Positions 9,542 through 16,724 of a DNA stretch of 64,000 nt are shown one piece after another (positions within the stretch are counted from its first letter, which is position 1; each line of letters starts with the position of its first letter). The notes below the pieces were generated by a model. The model was given only the letters and a program-made list of their open reading frames with translations, was not told the DNA's origin and searched no databases. The position numbers and the translations under genes are program-made. This DNA comes from an uncultured bacterium (GTDB lineage: Bacteria; Myxococcota_A; Bradymonadia; Bradymonadales; Bradymonadaceae), in contig CALJNB010000039.1 of NCBI GenBank assembly GCA_937981985.1, positions 40,923 through 104,922 on the forward strand, in the 5' to 3' direction.

Positions 9542-10180
9542 ATGCTATCGATCGATCATTATACAAATCTGAACCTGAAATATAACCCCTTTTCCTTTTT
9601 AGACCCAGAAAAACAACTACATGCTACCGTTCCCCGATTCGATGTTGGTGTTTTAGCCGACGAAATAAGGAATTGCGAATCGCTATTTTTAGAATTTTTC
9701 GGAAAGAAAGGGCATGGAAAATCGACACATCTGAGCATGTTAATCCTTAGTTATCTCCCCAACGCCGAATATCATCGTCTTAAACAAGCTGACAGAAAGT
9801 ACATAAAACCGACCTCTAATATTTTGGCGATCGATTCTTTTCAGCTATTGTCATTAAAAAATAGAATCGAACTTATGAAAAATCAGAAGATTCTTATCTA
9901 TACGACTCATCTTTCACATCGAAGCGGCATGATCCTAAGAAAAGACAAAACCTATAAAGGTTTCAATTTTACTACGATGGACTTAGAGTTGGCCGCTCTT
10001 CAAAAAATCATTTCTTCAAAAATCGAATTAGCCCGCCTAAACCGGGAAGTATCCATTCCAAAAGTTAAGCAAAGCTACTTATCGGCACTTTATAATTTGT
10101 ACAAAAAGGATATAAGGTCGATAGAGGCTGCGCTCTATTCAGAATTTTTAAACCCTAGGTCAACTTGTTATGAATTATAG
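9542..10180 (+). CDS. P-loop ATPase-like protein of unknown function
   Basis: 212 residues, cytoplasmic. A Walker A motif GKKGHGKST is at residues 54-62 and a Walker-B-like hydrophobic strand ending in Asp (NILAIDSF) follows about residue 95. The N-terminal YNPFSFL recalls the YNPF start of ExeA/TniB-type AAA ATPases, but the protein is shorter and has no clear sensor motifs. The last 11 bases overlap the start of the next gene, so the two products probably act together. Function unknown; the overlap partner has an arrestin-like fold. Confidence 0.6.
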   Translation: MLSIDHYTNLNLKYNPFSFLDPEKQLHATVPRFDVGVLADEIRNCESLFLEFFGKKGHGKSTHLSMLILSYLPNAEYHRLKQADRKYIKPTSNILAIDSFQLLSLKNRIELMKNQKILIYTTHLSHRSGMILRKDKTYKGFNFTTMDLELAALQKIISSKIELARLNREVSIPKVKQSYLSALYNLYKKDIRSIEAALYSEFLNPRSTCYEL

Positions 10181-11246
10181 AGATGCCTTATCTATTCATT
10201 CCAAATTCGAAGGGGAGTTTTTTAGTTGCGATGAGCCCATTATCGGTGAACTGGTCGTGCACAACAACTCGAATGAGCTCGTCAAGATCGAAAAGATTAC
10301 AGTGAATTTGGAGGTTATTCACCAAGGAAAAGGAGAAACGGACCAAGTCATTCTAGACGATTTAGTAATCAATGATTATGCGTCCATCGGCCCCGATGAG
10401 ACGATAACGCACCCCTTCGAATTTAAACCAAGTTATAACGTCTCTTTTGTTGGCCTAGCCGTCACTCAAAACATTTCCATCAAAACCGTCGTTGATATCG
10501 CGCCGGAGACCGAAAAATTATTACGAAAAAAGGCTCTGGGTGAAAAGAAAATTCTTAGTTTCCTTGGTGGTATGTTCATACCCGACTTCTATGACGAAAC
10601 GCCGGTAAAAGTGGTACGAGGTGAAACTAATTATGAAATTAAAAAAGCCGGAGGAACCATTCGGCCGGGAGTAGATTCGGCGAAATCGATAATGATTTAT
10701 AGCTTAATAATATTGATGGTGTTGAGCCTTTTCGGCTATTTCCTTTCCGATAAACAAATAGAAGTCGTATACGTCGCGATAGCGCTCTTTGCTGTGATCT
10801 GTGTTGTCACCTACGTTCTAAAAATAGCTCCCTCTTGTAAAATTAACTATATTCTCAAAAACGTTGAAGGAAATTTCTACGAGGCCCACCTAGAGTTAGA
10901 AAAGGGTAAGAAACTTAAAGGTATGAGTTGTAGGTTAGTAGGAATAGAAGAAGTCACGTATGATTGCGGAAGTTCTCGGTGTACCTCTTCGGAGACCTTT
11001 CACGAATCGGTACCCACAAATGTGCAACAATCTAGCGAAAACACGTTCAACGAAGTTATTGCGCTTCCCGAAATTTCAGTGCCCATATCAATCAGCAACA
11101 ACGATTTTGATATTATTTGGAAATTCGAAATCACTATGACGACAGCCAATGGTTCAGCCCTCAAAGGATCGGCTCCTATCGAGCTCGGATTTGAAAAAGA
11201 AAGAATTAAAAATCCAAACTCAAAAAATGATAACCACTTTTTTTAA
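10170..11246 (+). CDS. Membrane-anchored arrestin-like protein
   Basis: 358 residues. Residues about 10-125 form a beta-rich domain with the arrestin-N pattern (FSCDEPIIGELVVHNNSNEL, then alternating strands with a DETITHPFEFK segment). Two adjacent hydrophobic helices at about 174-192 and 199-217 anchor the protein. A second beta-sandwich follows (about 225-345) containing VPISISNNDFDIIWKFEI, similar to an arrestin C-domain. There is no signal peptide, so both domains probably face the cytoplasm. The start overlaps the upstream ATPase gene by 11 bases. The fold assignment is by pattern and the function is unknown. Confidence 0.5.
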   Translation: MNYRDALSIHSKFEGEFFSCDEPIIGELVVHNNSNELVKIEKITVNLEVIHQGKGETDQVILDDLVINDYASIGPDETITHPFEFKPSYNVSFVGLAVTQNISIKTVVDIAPETEKLLRKKALGEKKILSFLGGMFIPDFYDETPVKVVRGETNYEIKKAGGTIRPGVDSAKSIMIYSLIILMVLSLFGYFLSDKQIEVVYVAIALFAVICVVTYVLKIAPSCKINYILKNVEGNFYEAHLELEKGKKLKGMSCRLVGIEEVTYDCGSSRCTSSETFHESVPTNVQQSSENTFNEVIALPEISVPISISNNDFDIIWKFEITMTTANGSALKGSAPIELGFEKERIKNPNSKNDNHFF

Positions 11247-11293
11247 CTACTACCTTATTATAGATAATTAACCCAAATATTGCAGGCGATACG

Positions 11294-12157
11294 ATGCTCC
11301 TTGAAACAAGTCACATAACAAAAAAATTAGTCGGACGTTTGGATCCTGGCAAAGAGCTTATTACTTCGCTTAGCGATACATGTCGCGCGCACGCGATCGG
11401 CGCAGGAACGATCGAGGTTTTCGGCTCATTATCCTCTGTTGAATTGATAGCTTATCAAAAAGGTGGAGAAGCTGTGCCGATTCAAAAAGGAAGCGGAAGT
11501 TTCACAATCTTGTCATCCACTGCCACGGTTTCAATGTACGGAAGTGAAATCGCTATCGAGGCGCGTTGTATTCTGAGTGCAAACGGCCCGCTGGGACCGC
11601 AAATACTTGGCGGCATCATAAAAAGCGCAACGATCGAAAGCGTTGATGTTGTCCTTGCTGGTTTCGACGATATGGTGATCGAACGCCAACCCAATTTTAA
11701 AGAGGGCAGATTTACGATTGAAGGGATCCGAAAAAAGTCGGCATCCAAATCGCAAAGTCTAAACACACCCTCTTCACCTGAAATTGCAAAAGAAGCGCCA
11801 ACTAAAACACCTGAAGTCCAATCAGAGATGAGCTGGGATGACGCAGCGGATTTAACGAGCCAAAAGCCGACAAAAAAGAAATTGATACCAAGACATGAAC
11901 GAATATCGGAGTTAAATGCCGATCTCGCAGCCGAAATGGACATCGATGACATCGATGCCGACGTTGAACTTAGCGCAGGTGATCTTCTCCTTCATCCTAA
12001 ACTTGGTGAATGCCGGGTTATAAAAGTTGAAGGAGACGACAACGCACGAGTTCGTCTTCCCAAAGGACAACTTCGAAAACTCTCACTCGCGATTTGCGTA
12101 CCGATTTTCGTTGAGAATAAGAATGGTAGAAATATCTTCAAGGTACAGATCAACTGA
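11294..12157 (+). CDS. PPC-domain (DUF296) protein with C-terminal SH3-like domain
   Basis: 287 residues. Residues 1-135 fit the PPC/DUF296 domain: GRLDPGKELITSLSDTCRAH, then AIGAGTIEVFGSLSSVELI and GPLGPQILGGII. PPC domains are found in plant AT-hook proteins and in stand-alone bacterial proteins of unclear function. A low-complexity, Ser/Pro/Lys-rich linker (about 145-205) leads to a C-terminal module (about 225-287) containing GDLLLHPKLGECRVIKVEG and KGQLRKLSL that resembles a small SH3-like barrel. The next gene starts 6 bases after the stop. Confidence 0.65.
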   Translation: MLLETSHITKKLVGRLDPGKELITSLSDTCRAHAIGAGTIEVFGSLSSVELIAYQKGGEAVPIQKGSGSFTILSSTATVSMYGSEIAIEARCILSANGPLGPQILGGIIKSATIESVDVVLAGFDDMVIERQPNFKEGRFTIEGIRKKSASKSQSLNTPSSPEIAKEAPTKTPEVQSEMSWDDAADLTSQKPTKKKLIPRHERISELNADLAAEMDIDDIDADVELSAGDLLLHPKLGECRVIKVEGDDNARVRLPKGQLRKLSLAICVPIFVENKNGRNIFKVQIN

Positions 12158-12162
12158 TCTAC

Positions 12163-12753
12163 ATGTTCTCTGTAAGCGCGATACGAAAAAAACTAAACAC
12201 TCTCGATGACAAACCCAGGTTTGCCATTCGTGAATGGCCAAGGCTTGATATTGATTCATTTCAACCCGCAGCCGTCCTTATTCTGCTTATTCAATATGAC
12301 GATGCGTACCGGGTACTTCTCACCAAACGTTCGGAAAAGCTACGACAGCATTCCGGTGAGGTTTCATTTCCTGGAGGTCGACAAGATCCGGAAGACGAAA
12401 GTCTAGAATTCACCGCGCTACGTGAAGCGCAGGAAGAAGTTGGACTCGATCCAAATGACGTCGCTATATTCGGACATTTTGCAACAATGCCCACCATTTC
12501 AAACTACAATTTGAGTTCATTCATCGGTGAGGTTCAAGGCCCTTATAACTTCCAATCCAATCCCGGTGAGATTGATTTTATATTTGAAGCCTCACTTGAA
12601 GAAGTAGCCGATCCCTCAAGATATCGAAGAACTGAATGGGATTGGAACGGAACACCTTTTCCTATGCACGAATTTCAAATCCAAGAACAGCGGGTCTGGG
12701 GTATCACTGGCTACATATTGTTCGAACTCATGAGCTTTTTGGAACTCGTATAA
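12163..12753 (+). CDS. Nudix hydrolase, CoA pyrophosphatase (NudL-like)
   Basis: 196 residues. The Nudix box is present as FPGGRQDPEDESLEF followed by TALREAQEEVGLDP, and it is preceded by LLTKRSEKLRQHSGEVSFPG, the motif typical of the coenzyme A pyrophosphatase subfamily (UPF0035). Such enzymes cleave CoA into phosphopantetheine and 3',5'-ADP using Mg2+ or Mn2+. No signal peptide. It lies 6 bases downstream of the PPC-domain gene and is probably co-transcribed. Confidence 0.85.
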   Translation: MFSVSAIRKKLNTLDDKPRFAIREWPRLDIDSFQPAAVLILLIQYDDAYRVLLTKRSEKLRQHSGEVSFPGGRQDPEDESLEFTALREAQEEVGLDPNDVAIFGHFATMPTISNYNLSSFIGEVQGPYNFQSNPGEIDFIFEASLEEVADPSRYRRTEWDWNGTPFPMHEFQIQEQRVWGITGYILFELMSFLELV

Positions 12754-12769
12754 AACAGAAAAAAACTAA

Positions 12770-12785
12770 TGTTCGGCGCCGAACA
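12770..12785. repeat. 16-bp perfect palindrome after the Nudix gene
   Basis: TGTTCGGCGCCGAACA is perfectly self-complementary. A run of seven T residues begins about 9 bases later, so it could be a poor terminator (six-base stem, four-base loop), or an operator for the following gene, whose start is 180 bases away. The role is undecided. Confidence 0.4.
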
Positions 12786-12965
12786 ATGGTCGACTTTTTT
12801 TCGGTCGAAGTATTATTGTGTGGCGCTTTTCTACAGGAATAAACGTCTAGGTGCTCGGTCGCGCGAGAATCCGACTGGATGAACACGCCTCCAATCGGTC
12901 TCGTCTGGTTTGAAATAGAAGTTGCATTATCGTAACGTATACTTTTAAAGCACGGACCACACATC

Positions 12966-13583
12966 ATGAAACGATTCGTCAGATTGTCCTCGCCTATAGC
13001 TTTTCTTTTAGGCCTCTTTTTTCTGCTCCCTTCAATCGCCTTAGCTTGCTCAATTATAGAGCCAGAGTGGCGCGTAAATGAATACAACTCCGGACAAATC
13101 CCGGCGTGTGTCCAAACAGAGCCATCTGAATGGTACGCTTCGATAGAAATTAAAAATGGTTGTGATTATGAGGTTGTCTTGACCGAAAATTGTGAAGGTT
13201 GCCAACCGGTGTCGCATGCGCCTGGTTTCGACGGAGTATTTTACTTACAAGAATATCGGATGAATAACCTCGAAGCTTTTCATGGAGAGAAAACCTTCGA
13301 GATCCAATGGGAAGCTAATGATACTTCAGGAAAACTTAGCATCAACGCGACATTGCTAGACCGATCGAAAACAGAAAATGCTCCCGATCCATGTGGTCCT
13401 GATGACAATAATACTAATGGTACCGATGACAATAGTACTAATGGTACTGGTGACAATAATACTAATGGTACTGATGACAATAATGCTACATGTAGTACGA
13501 CCCAAACGAATGCTCCGCTTTGGTTGTTTCTAATCGCGATGTTCTTCGTTCGTAGAAAAGCTCGCTCTACCAACGCCCGATAA
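12966..13583 (+). CDS. Secreted protein with MYXO-CTERM-like sorting tail
   Basis: 205 residues. Signal peptide about 1-27 (MKRFVRLSS, hydrophobic core, ALAC). Residues 30-135 contain six to eight Cys and read as a small beta domain. Residues 140-172 are an acidic Asn/Thr repeat encoded by 24-bp direct repeats (13401-13486). The C-terminus is Cys-Ser at about 176-177, a short linker, a hydrophobic helix LWLFLIAMFFV and RRKAR: the MYXO-CTERM arrangement recognised by myxosortase for cell-surface anchoring in Myxococcota. Function of the Cys-rich domain unknown. Confidence 0.7.
   Translation: MKRFVRLSSPIAFLLGLFFLLPSIALACSIIEPEWRVNEYNSGQIPACVQTEPSEWYASIEIKNGCDYEVVLTENCEGCQPVSHAPGFDGVFYLQEYRMNNLEAFHGEKTFEIQWEANDTSGKLSINATLLDRSKTENAPDPCGPDDNNTNGTDDNSTNGTGDNNTNGTDDNNATCSTTQTNAPLWLFLIAMFFVRRKARSTNAR
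13401..13486 (+). repeat. 24-bp tandem direct repeat (about 3.6 copies) within a secreted-protein gene
   Basis: Three full copies of a unit of the form GATGACAATAATACTAATGG plus TACC, at 13401, 13425 and 13449, then a partial copy. Differences between copies are single-base changes. They encode an 8-residue Asp/Asn/Thr/Gly linker. Such repeats are prone to copy-number change by slippage. Confidence 0.85.
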
Positions 13584-13681
13584 TTTCATCGTAAAATTCT
13601 AAGATAAACATCTGAACGACTCTCCTGATGACACTCCCAGATTTGGTGTGTACGGTAGCTTTCTACCCATCGGAGAAAAAA

Positions 13682-14122
13682 ATGGACCCTGTACTTCATG
13701 CCGAAATGACCCAGTTGTTAAGCGATGAAAAAGACTACACAACTGAACGCGCGACTTTAGTTAAAGACTATCCAACTTGGAAAAAGAGAGTCGAGTTAGC
13801 GACTAACAAAGGTATGCCAGAACTGGCTGACGAAGCAGCAGCAAGGGTCGAAGAAATGCGCCTGCGTATCTCCGAAATAGATATCGAACTAGAAATGATA
13901 GAGGACAAGAAAAAACGTCTTCGTTACGAAGCAAAACGCCCCTCCGGCGATGAACTTCGACGTTCAAATGCGCTATTGAATTCAATGAAAGCCGGCGGCC
14001 TAATTGATCCTGATGAGGTCGCTTTGAATATGAAATTTGAGAAGTTAGCGAAAAAAGCAAAGGCTAAATCAGACACGCCAGATGATGACGATTCAGATAT
14101 TGCATTGGATTTCGAGAAATAA
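13682..14122 (+). CDS. Coiled-coil protein of unknown function
   Basis: 146 residues. The ATG at 13682 is preferred because a GGAG box lies 5 bases upstream; the open frame extends 18 codons further without one. Residues about 5-85 are heptad-rich, highly charged helices (TQLLSDEKDYTTERATLVKD, EEMRLRISEIDIELEMIEDK), and the tail is acidic (DTPDDDDSDIALDFEK). Probably cytoplasmic and homo-oligomeric. It is followed 3 bases later by the WYL-domain gene, suggesting a functional pair. Not recognised. Confidence 0.6.
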   Translation: MDPVLHAEMTQLLSDEKDYTTERATLVKDYPTWKKRVELATNKGMPELADEAAARVEEMRLRISEIDIELEMIEDKKKRLRYEAKRPSGDELRRSNALLNSMKAGGLIDPDEVALNMKFEKLAKKAKAKSDTPDDDDSDIALDFEK

Positions 14123-14125
14123 ATT

Positions 14126-14806
14126 ATGTCGACCGATATCCCCACGATCACCAATCGGATTGCCGAACGTCTAAGCCGTGCTGAATCGCGTTCGGATGGC
14201 GAGGCACTCGAATTTTCTGATTCCCAAGGAAGCGTTTCTTATACTTCGGCTAATGACCGAAGTAGTGTTGCCCTTGCCTTACTCATTTTAAAAAACTTGC
14301 GCGACCACGGCGCCTCAAGAATACCTAAGCGTTCGGTAGAAAAGCCGCTACGTGATGTCCTGGATACAATGAGTGCCAAAGAAATAATGGATGTTGAAAT
14401 CGAGACTTACGAACTTCTGCTGTGGATCGGTAAAGCGATCGATCCAGACTGGAAGAACGAAATAGAACCCGATGCCTCAGATCCCGCATCCAACGATATC
14501 GATGGATTGGTTCGTTGGGCCATCAATAACGGGGTTGATTTAGAGCTCGATTATTATGCACGTCAATCAGGTGAATTAACGCATCGAAAGATCACACCCA
14601 TTAGTTTTGAGGCCGAAAAGTATATTCACGCGTTTTGCCATCTCCGTCATGCCGAACGCGTATTTCGAATTTCTCGAATCGCAGAACTGCGTCCAATCGG
14701 TGGTTGGACAAAAACGAAAACCAAGACGTCTAAAAAGAAAAAACAAACCAGAACTAAGACGACTCAAACCGCCCCTTCGTCTCAAATCGATCTTTGGAAA
14801 AAGTAA
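14126..14806 (+). CDS. WYL-domain protein without a DNA-binding domain
   Basis: 226 residues. The WYL signature covers about residues 128-195: AINNGVDLELDYYARQSGEL, then ITPISFEAEKYIHAFCHLRH and VFRISRIAELRPIG. WYL domains bind nucleic-acid or nucleotide ligands and usually sit behind a winged HTH, which I do not see here. The C-terminus is a Lys/Thr-rich tail. The stop codon TAA overlaps the ATG of the aldehyde dehydrogenase gene (TAATG), so the gene is translationally coupled to the aminomuconate pair downstream. Confidence 0.7.
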   Translation: MSTDIPTITNRIAERLSRAESRSDGEALEFSDSQGSVSYTSANDRSSVALALLILKNLRDHGASRIPKRSVEKPLRDVLDTMSAKEIMDVEIETYELLLWIGKAIDPDWKNEIEPDASDPASNDIDGLVRWAINNGVDLELDYYARQSGELTHRKITPISFEAEKYIHAFCHLRHAERVFRISRIAELRPIGGWTKTKTKTSKKKKQTRTKTTQTAPSSQIDLWKK

Positions 14807-16260
14807 TGAAAGAACTGCAACTGTTAATTGATGGCGAATTTGTAAACGGCGAAGCCGGATGGTTCGATAACGTGAATCCCGTCAACGGGGAAGTTGTAGC
14901 AAAAGTCGCGCACGCAAGCGCAGCCGACGTAGATCGTGCGGTACAAGCCGGGAAAAAAACGATGCTCGGTGAGTGGGGAAACTTTTCAATCCAGGAACGT
15001 GGAGCACTTTTATCTAAAGTCGCAAATCGCATAACAGAACGGTTCGACGATTTTCTCGAAGCCGAAATTGCAGATACTGGTAAACCAAAATCTTTAGCTG
15101 CTAACATCGATATCCCTCGAGGTGCGGCTAATTTCCAAATTTTTGCGGATCAAGCGCGAAGTTTCGGAAGCGAATCCTTCATGCAATCCACACCCGACGG
15201 AAAAGGCGCAGTAAACTACGTACAACGCGTCCCACTTGGAGTAGTAGGCGTTATTTGTCCGTGGAATCTTCCTCTTCTTTTAATGACGTGGAAGGTTGCG
15301 CCGGCTCTAGCGGCGGGAAATACCGTCGTCGTTAAACCCTCAGAAGAAACACCAAGTACGGCCACCTTGCTCGCCGAAGTGATGGCAGAAATTCTTCCGC
15401 CTGGCGTGTTTAATTTGGTACACGGCTTTGGCCCTGGGTCTGCTGGTGAAGCGATCACCACCCATCCGGACATTTCCGCAATTACATTTACCGGAGAAAG
15501 TTCTACCGGCGAGGCAATCATGAAGATTGCCGCAGAAGGAATGAAGGCTGTTTCTTTTGAACTTGGTGGAAAGAATCCTGCTATTATTTTTGAAGATGCG
15601 GATTTTGATGCAGCTGTCGCCGGGACGTTGCGATCCGTGTTCACGAATTGCGGACAAGTCTGTTTGTGCTCTGAACGTGTCTACGTAGAACGCCCTATTT
15701 TTGATAAATTCGTAAATGCTCTTAAAGTCGGTGCGCAAAGTTTCGTTCTAGGGGATCCCTACGATAGTGAAACCTCTTTCGGCCCTCTTATTTCGAAGGA
15801 ACATCGAGAGAAAGTATTATCCTATTTTGATCTGGCTGTTGAAGAGGGGGCGACCGTTATTTGCGGCGGAGGCATCCCAACCTTCAACAATGAGTTAGAT
15901 AATGGATTCTTCGTCGAGCCTACTATCTGGACGGGTTTGCCAGAAAATGCACGCGTTATTAAGGAAGAAATCTTCGGACCCGTATGCCATATTCAAGTTT
16001 TTGACTCCGAATCAGAAGTAATAGAGATGGCAAACGACAGTGAGTACGGACTTGCCGCGTCGGTTTGGACACAAAATATTTCGCGCGCCCATCGCGTCTC
16101 TCAACGTATTGAAAGCGGTATCGTTTGGGTTAACGATTGGTATTTACGTGATTTACGTACTCCTTTTGGCGGCGTCAAAAGATCTGGACTAGGGCGAGAA
16201 GGCGGAATTTATTCACTTAACTTCTATTCTGAACTTAAAAACATTTGTATTAAATTGTAA
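14806..16260 (+). CDS. 2-aminomuconate 6-semialdehyde dehydrogenase (ALDH8-type)
   Basis: 484 residues. NAD-dependent aldehyde dehydrogenase: CPWNLPLLLMTWKVAPAL, the general-base segment FELGGKNPA (Glu about 252), and the catalytic segment NCGQVCLCSERVYV (nucleophile Cys about 286). The CLCSER segment and the C-terminal PFGGVKRSGLGREGG resemble the ALDH8A1/AMSDH subfamily, which oxidises 2-aminomuconate semialdehyde to 2-aminomuconate in tryptophan-kynurenine or 2-aminophenol breakdown. A hydroxymuconic semialdehyde substrate is the alternative. The next gene, an aminomuconate-deaminase-like RidA protein, supports the amino substrate. Confidence 0.8.
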   Translation: MKELQLLIDGEFVNGEAGWFDNVNPVNGEVVAKVAHASAADVDRAVQAGKKTMLGEWGNFSIQERGALLSKVANRITERFDDFLEAEIADTGKPKSLAANIDIPRGAANFQIFADQARSFGSESFMQSTPDGKGAVNYVQRVPLGVVGVICPWNLPLLLMTWKVAPALAAGNTVVVKPSEETPSTATLLAEVMAEILPPGVFNLVHGFGPGSAGEAITTHPDISAITFTGESSTGEAIMKIAAEGMKAVSFELGGKNPAIIFEDADFDAAVAGTLRSVFTNCGQVCLCSERVYVERPIFDKFVNALKVGAQSFVLGDPYDSETSFGPLISKEHREKVLSYFDLAVEEGATVICGGGIPTFNNELDNGFFVEPTIWTGLPENARVIKEEIFGPVCHIQVFDSESEVIEMANDSEYGLAASVWTQNISRAHRVSQRIESGIVWVNDWYLRDLRTPFGGVKRSGLGREGGIYSLNFYSELKNICIKL

Positions 16261-16274
16261 ACTTAGCGACTAAA

Positions 16275-16724
16275 ATGACTTTCAAAACCGATAAACGAAA
16301 AACCTATACTGTAACTCAAAACGCACCCGCTTTGGCAAGCTACCCCCATGCGCATCGTGCGGGGGATTTGCTTTTCCTTTCTGGTACCTCTTCTAGACGG
16401 CATGATAACTCCCATGCCGGGGTAGAGATTCTTGAAGATGGAACCATCATTAAAGATATCAGCGCGCAAACCTATGCGGTCATTGAAAATATGAAGGCTA
16501 TTTTAGAAGAAGCTGGGTTGGATCTCAGCCATCTCGTTGATCTAACCGTTTTCCTTGTTTCGATGAGTGACTATAAGGATTTCAACATCGTCTATAATAC
16601 CTATTTTGATGCGAACACGGGACCAGCGAGGACAACAATAGGCGTCGCTGAACTTCCACATCCCAATCTTCTTATTGAAATTAAAGGAACTGCAGTTTTT
16701 CCTAAGGCGCCTCAAACAAGTTGA
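16275..16724 (+). CDS. 2-aminomuconate deaminase (RidA family)
   Basis: 149 residues. A RidA/YjgF fold with YPHAHRAGDLLFLSGTSSRR, AQTYAVIENMKAILEEAGLD, and TTIGVAELPHPNLLIEIKG. The GTSSRR and LPHPNLLIEIK segments match aminomuconate deaminases rather than housekeeping RidA. It would hydrolyse 2-aminomuconate to 4-oxalocrotonate and ammonia, directly after the upstream dehydrogenase step. The stop overlaps the TTG start of the FHA-ABC gene (TTGA). Confidence 0.8.
   Translation: MTFKTDKRKTYTVTQNAPALASYPHAHRAGDLLFLSGTSSRRHDNSHAGVEILEDGTIIKDISAQTYAVIENMKAILEEAGLDLSHLVDLTVFLVSMSDYKDFNIVYNTYFDANTGPARTTIGVAELPHPNLLIEIKGTAVFPKAPQTS

Noticed and set aside
12770..12785. LexA/SOS box
   Set aside because: The palindrome does not match LexA motifs I know for Proteobacteria, Gram-positives or Myxococcus, and no SOS gene follows.
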